This document shows, one piece after another, positions 21,621 through 32,202 of a stretch of 64,000 nucleotides of DNA. The notes below the pieces were generated by a model. The model did not search any database. It was not told where the DNA came from and saw nothing but the letters and a program-made list of their open reading frames with translations. The position numbers and the translations under genes are program-made. Position 1 is the first letter of the stretch, and every line of letters starts with the position of its first letter. This DNA comes from Amaurobius ferox (Eukaryota > Arthropoda > Arachnida > Araneae > Amaurobiidae), in NCBI GenBank assembly GCA_951213105.1, contig OX578138.1, forward strand, positions 89,375,914 through 89,439,913, read 5' to 3'.

Positions 21621-23220
21621 CCTTAAGAGTAGCAAGAGCCAAGGGCAAGACAATGCACACTGAAATAGATATGTAAAATTAAAATTTTAAAGGGAATGTT
21701 TATAACTAAGATACGTTTCTTACATTTTAAATGAAAAGAAGTGAATTTTTCCTTATAATATCAATATAAGTAATCTCATTAATGTCAAAAATTTGTCAGA
21801 GTATTGAGATATATTTTTGTAAAAACTAATATTCAAATCAGTATTCAGTAAGAATCGGATTTCTGCCTGTCCAGTGACATCCAGTAAGTTACAGATATAT
21901 AAAATATATAGTTTTGCATACATAATACGTATGCATAATAGCACTGCATGAGTAATAGGTCCATATATGTTAATAAAGTATTCTAGTGTAGTCCTTAGCC
22001 AGTAATCCATTGCAGCATTCTTTAAACAGTTGTATAGATTAAACAATTAATTATACTACAGAGAACAGAATTATTGTCTATTTGCGCGTCCAAAGAGTGG
22101 ACAAGATATACCACTTCTTTGGTACAATTGCTGCCATACACGTCCGTACAAGAATGCCGTATGTAGCAGTGTAAAAAATAATATTGTGAGACCCGAAATT
22201 GATCTCACACTTTGGTGAGACAGCTTTATGCCGTGTATTTATTATGTTCAAAACGGCAAACAATACTGCCAGTCTCGATGGCGCCGAGTTTTACGACACG
22301 TGAACTCAAAGGTAACAAAATCATAAATTTAGGGGCGCCATGACAGGGAGGGCCGAGCTGGCTCTTACGGGGATGTGGAATGGTTCCATTGGTTAAATAA
22401 GTAAGCAATGGAAAAAAGGGGCTTGTTGCGTCACTCTCAATGCTACTAATGCAAGCAAGGGGGAAAATGACACAACCTGGAGAAAGGAACCACAACCTGT
22501 GACCGAAGAAGAACGACGAGGGCAGATACTGAGGATGACTTAAGAACAGGAGTTCAGACTTGTGCTAAGACTCGTGCAGGGGTAGACATGTGCAGATAAC
22601 TTAATTTTGACATAACAACGATAACTTGTTCTGATACTTGCCCGACATTATGATAGAACGACAATACTAGATATGCAGAGTGTTGCGTAAAGGTTTCCAA
22701 ATAATGGAGATCTATTGGTGTGTGCAGTGCAACCAAGTATTTGCAAGCATTATGGTCTATGGTAAAGGCCGAAACTGAAGGTATGTGTTCCGCAAATATT
22801 CACAGGTTATCAAAATACGTTAGGCATATGATTACTGGTCTCACATGCTCTCTCACATGCTATCTCACATGCTATCTTCCTAAATAATTAGTAAGCAGAG
22901 TAAATAACGCAATCAAATTAAGTATTTTATGTTTTTAATAAATGTGTTACTGTTAATGTTACATTGGTGTAATCCTTTTGGTAACATATTAATTAAATCG
23001 CACGCAAAGGTAAAATAATTGGAGGGTTATTGCGAACACAACGTAGTAGTAATGTTAATGTTAATTATAATTTTAAGTTCCTTCCTTTTCCCACAAATAT
23101 TACGACAGTTATACGTAAATTTCTTGGAGGGCGTCTAGCCGAGGATTCATTGTTGTCGTTTTCTTTTTACAAGTTTCAACCAATCACATACGCATTTTTC
23201 TCAGACATATCGATATCCTT
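21621..23220. other. Unassigned, higher-GC LTR-like segment 22185-22845
   Basis: Bases 22185-22845 start TGTGAGACCC and end GGTCTCACA, so the ends form a 9-base inverted pair starting TG and ending CA, as in LTRs. The segment is richer in GC than its surroundings. No target-site duplication is visible and the open frame at 22226-22495 (minus) has no recognised domain. Just outside, TCTCACATGCT is repeated three times (22839-22873). Confidence 0.35.
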
Positions 23221-23240
23221 AACAAGAAAGATCAATCATA
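23221..23240 (+). mobile_element. Family C head, separated from its body by an insertion
   Basis: AACAAGAAAGATCAATCAT at 23221 is the start of a plus-orientation family C element. The expected continuation (CATTGATTATGAAAC...) is found 2.18 kb later, at 25425, where another family C begins without its first bases. Confidence 0.7.
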
Positions 23241-23873
23241 TAATACAGGGTGTCCTAAAAGGATTGAAAATCGCTTTAATTCTGTACCTGTTGAAAATAA
23301 AAGGGCAATGTAAATTGCAAAAATGTTGAAAGTGAGGAAGGAAATAAGACTACGTTAATGAAATGGTCCTCCCATTAATTTTCAAAAAGTTACATTATTT
23401 AAATTTTTATGCGACCCTTAGACAAATTTAGTCAATCAGAAAATTTTTATTTTTCATGCAGCAAGATCAATAAAAAAACCGCATATCTGTATCTTTAAAA
23501 TCAACTGAATTATGATAAAGGAAAAAATCTGACTTATGCCAAGTTTTCGTACCATGTGAAAGGCTGCTCCATCAGTGCAAATACGGATTATAAACAAATT
23601 GAAGATGGAAATTGTTTAGATCAAAAATACGTTAATAAGTGTCAAAATTTTCTATTGGTATGTCTCGATTTGAATGTAATTAAGAATCCTTGATTGCATC
23701 GTGAGCTTACGCGGAATTCGCAAAAATGGCTCCTATGTATGACCATCCAGTTTTATCTTTTTTGTGATATCACAAATTTACATTTCTAATTTGATATATG
23801 GTCCCCATTCACAATGTTCAATTTTCAATTAAATATAACTCGCTTAACTTTAAAGATACATATATGTGATTTT

Positions 23874-25205
23874 TGACACTTTACAACATAGTTGAAAAGT
23901 ATTTATGACTTTGTTCATTCTGTCTGTCTGTCTATCTGTCCGTTAGCACGATAACTGCCGTAAAAATAACTTTATCAAAATGAAATTTTAGTATGTTGTT
24001 CAGACTGTCTGTGGGATCTACGGGAATATAAATGAATAATATCACCCAATTAGTTTTGGATTGAAACCGGGTTGAAAAAATGAAATACATTGAACCCTAT
24101 GGGATCTCATTTTTCAAACATTTTTTAAGCGAATTTAAAATTCACAAATTGTTTCGAAAGTTTCAGAAAATAAATTATCCTATCAAATATATATAAAAAA
24201 TTTCAGCAAAATATATTCAGTAGTTTCTTAAGTAAAAATTAAAATAATAATTACACCTTTTATATGAACTTCCCGGCCGTCCAAATTGTTACTCAATTCC
24301 TCTGGACGAGTCGGACGGCCTGGGGTTTCCACCCTTTATATGAAGAGATCACGTGACCCATTTCAAAATAAAGTATGGCATCCATCTTGTGTCAAAATGG
24401 TGATTTTTAAGTTCTTTTTAATTCATATTTAGTGTTATATTCGTCCTAAAACCGCTTCATTTTTGCTTAAATTCTCTGCATCTACATACTGAAACAACTC
24501 AATTACGATGCATTTGAGTTTAAATGATCATCAAACTTTGATTATTTCTACAAAGAAGCCTAATTTTCACTTGTGGGGAATGTAAACACCAAAAGATGTG
24601 TTGCATAAGAATTGCTGCATTTCTTTAACGCAAAATGCTCGGACAGCGCATGGAGTCTGCAATATAGCTGATATCAATGAAACTTTCATTGATTTTACAC
24701 CAAGAAGAAGACGATTTTTTGGAGGAAGTTTTAAGCATAGAGTTAAATTACTTGTACCTCCATGGTTTTAAGTTTTTAAGTAAAATAAATTATTATGGTA
24801 TTGGATGAATGAAATGAATGAAATGCTGCTTTTATAAAGAGAGCCAGGCGATTTATATTTCGATGATATCATTTCAATAAAGTTCATTTGTTTTTGATGA
24901 AGTTTTCACATATAATAAATTATTGTAGTATTATGATAATTTAAAAAATATTACCGAGGAATGTATGGCATTTTAGATATGTTTAAACTAGGCAATTTAT
25001 ATTTCATTGCCGTCATTTAAACGAAGTTCATTTTTTTCGATGAAGTTTTATGTTTTCAAATATAATAAATTAATGTAATATTATGATAATTTTAAAACTA
25101 TTTCCTAGAAATGTATCGCATTTTAGAGATATTTAAATAAAATTGCATTGAAGTTGGAAAGTGTTTCATATCAATGCTTTATGCATGATTGATCTCTCTT
25201 GTTTT
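23874..25205 (-). mobile_element. Family C element, full length with internal duplication
   Basis: Minus orientation: the tail hairpin (GACACTTTACAACATAGTT) is at 23874, then a TGTCTGTCTGTC tract, CGATAACTGCCGTAA and the CCGGGTTGAAAAAATG block. The head is at 25190-25205. A ~145-base unit near the head (ATATAATAAATTA to AAGTTCATTTTTTTCGATGAAG) is duplicated, giving 1.33 kb. A small GC-rich insertion sits at 24268-24330. Confidence 0.88.
24268..24343. repeat. Short GC-rich insertion in family C with near-duplicated flanks
   Basis: About 63-76 extra bases are found here compared with other family C copies. GGCCGTCC (24275) and GGACGGCC (24313) form an inverted pair; CTGGGGTTTCCACCC follows. 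The family C words ACCTTTTATATGA and ACCCTTTATATGA flank it on both sides, as a 13-base target duplication with one difference would. Confidence 0.6.
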
Positions 25206-25421
25206 TAATGATCTTGTTGCATTAAAAATAAAAATTTTCTGATTGAATAAATTTGTCTAAGGGGGTCGTATAAAACTTTAAAAAGTGTAGCTTTTTGAAA
25301 ATTAATGAGATGACTATTTCATTAACGTAGTCTTATTTCCTACCTTACTTTCAACACTTTTGCAATTTACATTGCCCACTTATCTGCAACAGGTAAAGAA
25401 TTAAATCCCTCAAAAAGATTA

Positions 25422-26380
25422 AACACTGATTATGAAACAATTTCCAACTAAAATGCAATTTCATTAAAACATCTCTAAAATACGATACATTCAGAGCTGA
25501 TATATCTTATATTATCACAGTACTGATGTTGTTTATAATATATAAAATCTTTATAAAAAAAAATGAACCTTATTCAAATGACGTCATCGAAATATAAATT
25601 GTCTAGCTCTCTATGATAAAGAAATGGTTTCATTCATATAACTTTTATTTCAGATTCCAGAGCTAAATAATGTTGCGTGAAAAAATTCAGCCATTCTTAT
25701 ACAACTAATTTTACAATCACTTTTTTACATTCAGTATACATTAAAATTAGGCTTCATTGTAGAAATAATCAAAGTTTGTTCATCATTTCAACAAAATATT
25801 ATAATTGGTTGGCACAGAATATAGATGCACAATAAATACGCAAAAATAAAGCTGTTTTTAGGATGGATCCAACACTAAATGTAAATTTAAAGTAACTTTA
25901 AAAATCACGATTTTTACACTGGGAAAAAAGATGGATGCCATATTTTGTTTTGTAGTGGGTCACGGGATCTCTTCATATAATATGGGTGTAATATTATTTA
26001 AATTTTTATTTTAAAAACTACCCAACATATTTTGCTTAAATTTATTATACATTTTATGAGATAATTTGAATATTTCTTAATTTTGAATATTTTTAGCAAT
26101 TTTTAAATTTTAGCTGCGCTTAAAACATGTTGAAAACTTTAGTCCCATAGGGTTCAATGTATTTCATATTTTCAACCCGGGTTCTATCCAAAACTAATTG
26201 GGTGATTCTTTACATTTCTTCTTATATTATTATATTAATATTCTTTTACATTTCCATATGTCCCACAGACCGTCTCAGAAACACACTAAAATTTCATTTT
26301 GAGTCATTTTTACAGCAGTTAGAGTGCGAAAGGTCAGAGCAAAATCATAAACATTTTTCAACTATGTTGTAAAGTGTTAA
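25422..26380 (+). mobile_element. Family C element, body and 3' end
   Basis: It begins with AAACACTGATTATGAAAC and runs through GCATTTCATTAAAAC, GCTTCATTGTAGAAAT, GGTTGGCACAGAATATAG and the CACGGGATCTCTTCATAT region. It ends with the hairpin CATTTTTCAACTATGTTG and AAAGTGTTA. Its first ~20 bases are the isolated head at 23221. The frame at 26157-26372 is a shadow in the tail. Confidence 0.88.
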
Positions 26381-27140
26381 AAAGGAACAAAATATACATA
26401 TTTTATTTTAGTGGTTCTATAATTATAAAAATATGGTGGATATCCTTAGATGGTTAGTGCAGTTATGAAGTATAAACATGAAGTTTGCAAATTGATCCAG
26501 AAAAATAAAACTCAATAATACAAGCAGTACAAGTCTACAGACTGTACAATTTGCTTTTAATAGCTAGTCAAATTTGAGCAGCTAAAATGTTTTTTATAAT
26601 TACGTAATTCTATACAGTTGTAACTAACTTTTGGCGGTGTTCAACGAAATTCCCTCAGCAAAGCCTCTTTTCTTATCTCTATGAATGTTTATGTAGAATT
26701 CATAACATACAATCAATGATCACCACCAAATATTCAACACATGAATCTGTTTCAAACATACTAATAAAAAATTTTAAATACTTACTAATTAAAAAAATTT
26801 TCATTTCGAGTTTTTTGAAAGATGAACTGAATTAATCCTGAAATGAATAAGAAATTTAATTTGATATATTTCTCATATGCGGATTAAGTAAAATTAAACA
26901 TGTAATTATTGTGGAATATTTCCCATTTTATTTAATTAATATTGAAAAAACAGATTTCATGAGAAAATAACGTCACATCTGGGATATAAATGGCCAATGT
27001 AAATTTTTCCATTACATTTCTTAAAAGTATTTCATCAATAAATATTTTAAGTTGGTTTACTCGAAATAAATACAAATAAAATACTTCTTTACTTATTTAA
27101 AAGTATTTTATATAAGTAACAAATTTATATAAATTAAATT
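26381..27140. other. Unassigned AT-rich sequence
   Basis: No gene or repeat boundary recognised. Confidence 0.4.
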
Positions 27141-27154
27141 GAAAATATGTTTTA

Positions 27155-27540
27155 CTGTCTGTCTGCCTGTCTGTCCCATCTTCCCGGGAGAACTGCTGAA
27201 CCGAATTTAATGAAATTTTGTGGATAGCTTTGGACTAGCCCCCTTAAATCTAGTCGAAGTTTCGAGTTTTTAAGACCAAGGGTTATAGAGATATTAATAT
27301 TAATGGAAAACGAAACTTTTTCCTAGGTGCTCTACTCTCTAACTCCCTGGTTCATCTAAACTAAAAGGCTGGATATCGTTTGTTTGAAACGCGAAATTGA
27401 ATTTAAACTGTATCTCTGAGTTTGTTGGAAGATTTTTGCGCTAAATAGTCACTTTTGTAAACATGAATTGTCTGAAACCATGAATGTTTGAAACAATTTA
27501 AATGGAAAATCTATCACCATGTTATTTTTTTCGCAAGCTT
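27155..27540 (-). repeat. Another microsatellite-plus-module repeat (family D fragment)
   Basis: An ACTGTCTGTCTGCCTGTCTG tract is followed by GAGAACTGCTGAACCGAATT, then AATGAAATTTTGTGG. This is the same order as the microsatellite and module of families A, B and C, but the sequence beyond differs (GACCAAGGGTTATAGAGATA). Boundaries not found; the minus orientation is assigned by analogy only. Confidence 0.4.
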
Positions 27541-28000
27541 TTACTCAACAATGAAAAGTATTAAGAAATCAAAATGGTTATTTAATTATTAGCATTTTAT
27601 GAGAAATATTCTATATCATTCTTATATCATGTTGCGCACCAACGCAATTAAATTGAATGTGTTTGTTAATGTTCACTATTATTTTTTCGATGTGAATAAT
27701 AAATAAATGGATATAAAAATATATCTTATAAATGAACGGAATATTAATTTTTCTTGGAATATTAATTTTTGAATGAATATTAATTTTTCTTCTAATTATA
27801 TTAATTGCGGACTGCGTACATCACTTTCATTTATTTTGGCAAAGAGTTTTCAAGCTTATATATTGCATTCAGATAATAAACTCATATATGCGTTTAGCCC
27901 ATAAATTCATTCAGCCGATTGTTGAAACAGAAAACGAGTAAAACGGGTATATCTTCTAATACAATTTTAGTGTTTTCATTTAGTATAACAAACGGGATCA
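27541..28000. other. Unassigned AT-rich sequence
   Basis: No gene seen. ATTAATTTTTCTT-like words are repeated three times at 27750-27790. Confidence 0.4.
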
Positions 28001-28034
28001 GGATGTTTTATTCAAATCTTCAAAGTCAGGGCTA

Positions 28035-28465
28035 AGAATTTGGAGGAATATCGCTAATTTGGCAACTTTTCTTAAACGTTGCCAAATTGATGGAAATGTC
28101 TCAAACTTGATAAAAACGACGCAAATCAATGAGATTTGCTTTGTTTTGTTAGAAGAGAGTACTGAAATTATTTTCGTTATCATTTGTCTCTTAGTCCAAC
28201 CGTCCTACTTTGTAACACATTTTGCGAATTTTTAAAATGTCACAAAATTGATAAAAATGATTGTAAATCCCTAAAAATATCTTGAAATTGATAAAATTGT
28301 GCTAAATAAATTAAATAATTGTGTTTTGTAAGAGGATACCATTGTGATCTTGTTTCGTCGATTTGTCTCCAAGTGAAACTGTCAGTTCTACAGTCACACT
28401 CATCGATAAATTTGGCGATTTTTTAAAATGTCGCTAAATTGACGAAAATTTCGCCAAACCTTCTA
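28035..28465 (-). repeat. Degenerate triplication of a family A-like box segment
   Basis: Three successive segments, near 28050, 28220 and 28410, each resemble the family A region with GCCAA/TTGGC boxes. The first reads ATTTGGCAACTTTTC, TTGCCAAATTGATGG and GATAAAAACGACGC. The second reads CACAAAATTGATAAAAATGA. The third reads ATTTGGCGATTTTTTAAAAT and CGCTAAATTGACG. This is an old tandem expansion or three old insertions. Confidence 0.45.
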
Positions 28466-28522
28466 TTATTCAGACGATATTTTTTCCACTAATTTATTTG
28501 AAGGAAATAATATCATGTCGCT

Positions 28523-28657
28523 TAACCTTTTGCTTAGGGGTGGGACAGCGTCCATCCCAAAAGAAGAACTTCTCGAAAAGAGAGGCATTTGACACACCCT
28601 ATCCCAAACAGTTCGATGCCCCTTTGCAAGCATTGGCGTCCATGGACGCCAAGTTAA
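28523..28657. repeat. TTAA-flanked segment with a 20-bp perfect palindrome
   Basis: TTAA occurs at 28523 and 28654. Just inside the left one is CCTTTTGCTTAGGGG. TTGGCGTCCATGGACGCCAA, a perfect palindrome, is at 28633-28652. TTAA targets and CCNTTTG-type ends are characteristic of piggyBac elements, but the two ends do not form an inverted repeat, so assignment is tentative. Confidence 0.35.
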
Positions 28658-28909
28658 ATTCGCTTAAAAATGTTTGAAAAATTAGCTCCCACAGAGTTCA
28701 AAGTATTTCATTTTTCCAACCAGGGTTCAATCTCGAACTAATTGGGTGATATTATTCATTTACTTTCCTGTGTGTCCCACAGACCGTTTCAACAACATTC
28801 ATCTTGATAAAGTTACTTTTTATGGCAGTTATCGAGCTGACGGACAGACAGACAGAATGGCTGAATGAACAAGTCATAAACACTTTTCAACTATGTTATG
28901 AAGTGTTAA
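28654..28909 (+). mobile_element. Family C element, 3' quarter
   Basis: It runs from TTAAATTCGCTTAAAAATG through CCAGGGTTCAATCTCG, ATTGGGTGATATTATTC, GACAGACAGACAG and the terminal hairpin CACTTTTCAACTATG...GAAGTGTTA. Confidence 0.85.
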
Positions 28910-28944
28910 TGAAATGGATATCGAACTTCGTATTTCATACTAGC

Positions 28945-29370
28945 AGCACACCCGTTCTTCGTGCGGAGTATATAATATAAATAAACTTAAAATTCACAAT
29001 CATGTGCAAATTCTTATAGTATACTAAATGCAATATTTAATCAAAATATGCTGTTAAAATATTTAATTTAATGCTCCTAAAAAAGGTTTAAGAATATCTG
29101 TTCCCGCTATATAAAATTATCTTTACAGGCAGATCTGATAAATAAAACATCCTGGCTCCTTTTGTAAGCAACTTTATGAAAAATATGGAATTGAATCAAC
29201 ATATGCAAAATAAAATCGTTAAAATTATATGGGACCCGTACTACTTATATACGCGAATATTAGAAGATATAACCTGTATTAGTAGATAACATGTTTTAAT
29301 TGAAATTATCAATAAACCCGAAATCTTTGAACTTGAATGCCGTAATTGATTACAATATATGCCAAAATAA
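28945..29370. repeat. Fragment of another dispersed repeat (also at 60.2-60.5 kb)
   Basis: It contains CCCGTTCTTCGTGCGGAG near 28954, and later ACGCGAATATTAGAAGATAT, GATTACAATATATGCC and AATAAACCCGAAATC. Similar words occur at 60240-60500 (TATTAGAAAATATAACCG, CTTGAGGACCGTAATTGATT). No boundaries or coding content. Confidence 0.4.
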
Positions 29371-29375
29371 AAGTT

Positions 29376-29622
29376 GAATGAAATATGAATGAAAGATTTT
29401 AATTATATAGAGAGTCAGGCGCTTTATATTTCGATGACGTTATTTGAATAAAGTTCATTTGTTGTCGATGAAGTTTTCAAATATAATAAATTATTGTAGT
29501 ATTGTGATAATTTTAAAAATATCACCGCTGAATATATCACATCATAGAGATGTTTAAAACAATTGCATTTCAGTAGGAAAGTGTTTCATAATCAATGCTT
29601 TATGCATGATTGATTTTCTTGT
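29376..29622 (-). mobile_element. Family C element, head quarter
   Basis: Minus-orientation head segment: AGAGAGTCAGGCGC, ATTTCGATGACGT, ATATAATAAATTATTG, then GGAAAGTGTTTCATAATC and GCATGATTGATTTTC. Confidence 0.85.
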
Positions 29623-29635
29623 TATATATTTTAAG

Positions 29636-29932
29636 GGATACTTTGAATATTTTCTAAAAGTTTCGAAGCAATTTGTGAATTTTAAATTCGCTTAAAAAAT
29701 GTTTGAAAAATTAGATCCCATAGGGTTCAATATATTTCATTTTTTCAACCCGGGTTCAATCCAAAACTAAGTGGGTGCTATTATTCATTTACATTCCCAT
29801 ATGTCCCACAGATCGTCTGAACAAAATACTAAAATTTCATTTTGATGAAGGATATTTTAGGCAGTTACCGTGCGAACGGACAGACAGAATGAACAACGTC
29901 ATAAACACTTTTCATCTATGTTGTAAAGGATT
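29636..29932 (+). mobile_element. Family C element, tail quarter
   Basis: Plus orientation, from CGAAGCAATTTGTGAATTTT to the terminal hairpin CACTTTTCATCTATGTTG and AAAGG. The short frame at 29775-29972 is a shadow. Confidence 0.85.
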
Positions 29933-29945
29933 ACCAAAACAGTTC

Positions 29946-30546
29946 TGCAAAATGTGTTTGGTAGTTTTTTAAATAAAAATTAAAATAATAATTATACCCA
30001 TATAATATGAAAAGATCATTTTAAAGTAAAATATGGCATCCATTATTTTTCTTTTTAATTTAATTTTGTGTTTCATCCGTCCTAAACCCGCTTTATTTTT
30101 GCGTAATTTTTGTGAATATGTATTCTGCGCCAAAGTAATTATAATATATTTTATTTTAAATGATCCTGAAACTTTGATTATATTTACAGCAAAGCCTAAT
30201 TTTAATGGATACAGAATGTAAACAAGTGATTGTAGAGGTGATTTGTATAAGAATTGCTGAATTTTTTTCTCACAAAACTATTTAACTCCGGAGTCTGATA
30301 TAAAAGTGTATGAATTAAATAATCATTACTTTTACATAGAGAACCAGATAATTTATTCCTCGATGAAGTCATTAAAATTAAGTTAATTTTTTTCGATGAA
30401 GTTTTATGTCTTGAAGTAAATTTAAATTATCGCAGTTCTGTGATAAATAAATAAATATCACCGCTGAATATATCGCATTTTGCATTTCAGAAAGTGTTTC
30501 ATAATCAATATTTTACGTATGATTGATCCTTCTCGTTCATTGTATT
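29946..30546 (-). mobile_element. Family C element, head half
   Basis: Minus orientation, starting in the middle of the family (GTTTTTTAAATAAAAATTAA) and running to the head GTATGATTGATCC near 30530. The tail part is missing. It follows the plus-strand tail by about 13 bases, so two oppositely oriented copies meet here. Confidence 0.82.
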
Positions 30547-30816
30547 AAGATATGCATATAATAGAAGCAAGAGCTTTTATTTTAACGCTATTACTGACCT
30601 TTGAATTAAATGGTTGATTTGAAAAAGATATTATAATATTGAACTTAAATTAGTGGGAACATTGAAAAGTTCAAGAGATTTAAGCAGTAAATGCAAGACA
30701 AATAACATTATGTTTGGAATTTTTAAAAGTTTGAACACTTCATTCGTATCTACACATACGTTTATATAGGTATATGTTTTATTGGTAACTACGTAATCAA
30801 ACAAATTTTAAAAAAA
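30547..30816. other. Unassigned sequence before family A
   Basis: No gene or repeat recognised. Confidence 0.4.
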
Positions 30817-31287
30817 TCTGATGTGGGCAGCACATGACTTTCTTTATATAATGCAATATATTTCCTACTTTTACAGTAAAGAAGAAGAGATTATTTTTAT
30901 AGTAGTTACTTATATCCTTTCCAAGATGTTTAATTTTCGTCAATGAGTCGTCATTTTCCATGCCGTCATCATCAATGAGTCGTCATTGATTTAGCGTCAT
31001 TTTTATCCATTTGGCGAGTTTTTCGTTAATTTAGCAACATTTAAAAAGTCGCCAAGTTGGCGACATTCCACCAAATTCGTCGCTCAAATCTCACCAAGCG
31101 TTATGTACGAAGAAATAAGTTATTCTTACAGCAGATAAATGACTATTGGCGTTCAAATACAAAAGTATTACTCAAAGTATATTTTTTCATGAATGGAACG
31201 AGCTGGATCCATGAGAATGAAGTCACCAAATTTATCGCATGGTATTACATATGAAACGTGAACATGTTTCTCAATAGGAAATATTTT

Positions 31288-31634
31288 TACTTTCCTTATT
31301 TACATAATGTATAAGGAAAGTATTGTGACGGGGTCAAAAATTCGAATTCGAGTTTTCGACGGGAGACCACGTTTTAAGCATCCCTGATCACGAATAAAAC
31401 ATTTTTGAAGTGATGTCTGTGTGTGTGTGAGTGTGTGTGTGGGTTAGTGAGACTGTGGAGACGATAACAGACGAACGAATTAACCGATTCAAACGAAATT
31501 TGTTACAAAAATCACAATCCTTAAACACTGGAAGCCTATTGTTTATATACGCAAACGAATGTTAAGAACCCCCCTAAATTTTCGAATGAAATTTAGAAAA
31601 AATCGTCAAAAAATCAAAACCGCTAATAAAGTTA
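31288..31634 (-). mobile_element. Family A 3' part inserted inside family A
   Basis: The tail hairpin (TACTTTCCTTATTTACATAA...GGAAAGTA) starts at 31288. A GTGTGTGTGAGTG tract, GACGAACGAATTAACCGATT and the AATCAAAACCGCTAATAAAG words follow. Then the host copy continues with the expected ATTTTATATGG. The insert lies in the host's T/A-rich run. Confidence 0.85.
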
Positions 31635-31952
31635 TTTTTATTTTATATGGATTTTTGATATTTTTTTTTAATGTACAATATCTCGAGAACGGTTCATATT
31701 AGCGTTCTAAAATGTATGGCAATCGTTTTCTAATGAAAAAGTACATAAGAAATGTCTATTTGCGTAACTTTATTAGCGGTTTTGATTTTTTGTCGATTTT
31801 TTCAAAATTTCACTCAAAAATTTAGAGAGGTTCTGAACATTCGATTGCGTATAAAAACAATAGGCTTCCAGTGGTTATGGATTGCGATTTTTGTTCCAAA
31901 TTTCGTTCGAATCGGTATATTCGTTCGTCAGTTATCGTCTCCACAGACTCAC

Positions 31953-32020
31953 TGACACACACACACACACTCACACACACACACACACACATACTTTCAC
32001 ACACACACACATTCTTTCAG

Positions 32021-32075
<55 letters not shown>
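31953..32075. repeat. Compound AC and AG microsatellite
   Basis: Interrupted (AC)n with CTTTC-type interruptions, followed by (AG)n. It lies about 130-250 bases from the tail of the family A copy, at the same relative position as in other copies. Confidence 0.95.
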
Positions 32076-32202
32076 TCAGTTCAAAAATGTTTGGTTTGTG
32101 ATCAGGGATGCTTGAAACGTGCTCTCCCGTCGAAAACTCGAATTCGAATTTTCGACCCCCGTCACAATACTTTCCTTATACATTATGAATATAAGGAAAG
32201 TA

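Larger units (their letters stand above)
23241..25421. mobile_element. DNA element with ~215-bp terminal inverted repeats, itself interrupted by family C
   Basis: The left arm, about 23245-23470, starts ACAGGGTGTCCTAAAAGG and contains GGGCAATGTAAATTGCAA. Its reverse complement, about 25206-25421, contains TTGCAATTTACATTGCCC and ends near CCCTCAAAAAGATTA. The arms match well over about 200 bases. Between them are ~400 bases of unassigned sequence (23475-23873) and a complete family C copy (23874-25205). Without that copy the element would be about 0.85 kb, a non-autonomous foldback-type element. Confidence 0.7.
30817..32202 (+). mobile_element. Family A element, complete ends, interrupted by a second family A
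   Basis: The head TCTGATGTGGGCAGCACATG is at 30817 and the tail hairpin TACTTTCC...GGAAAGTA ends at 32202. The box cluster lies at 30998-31100 and contains a small TCATCAATGAGTCG duplication. The element resumes at about 31637 after the inserted copy. Its AC/AG microsatellite (31953-32075) is the longest of the family, adding an AG run after the AC run. Open frames across it are shadows. Confidence 0.9.

Noticed and set aside
28523..28657. Clean piggyBac MITE
   Set aside because: The two ends are not inverted repeats of each other and the sequence left of the first TTAA does not continue into the family C sequence right of the second, so it is not a clean insertion.
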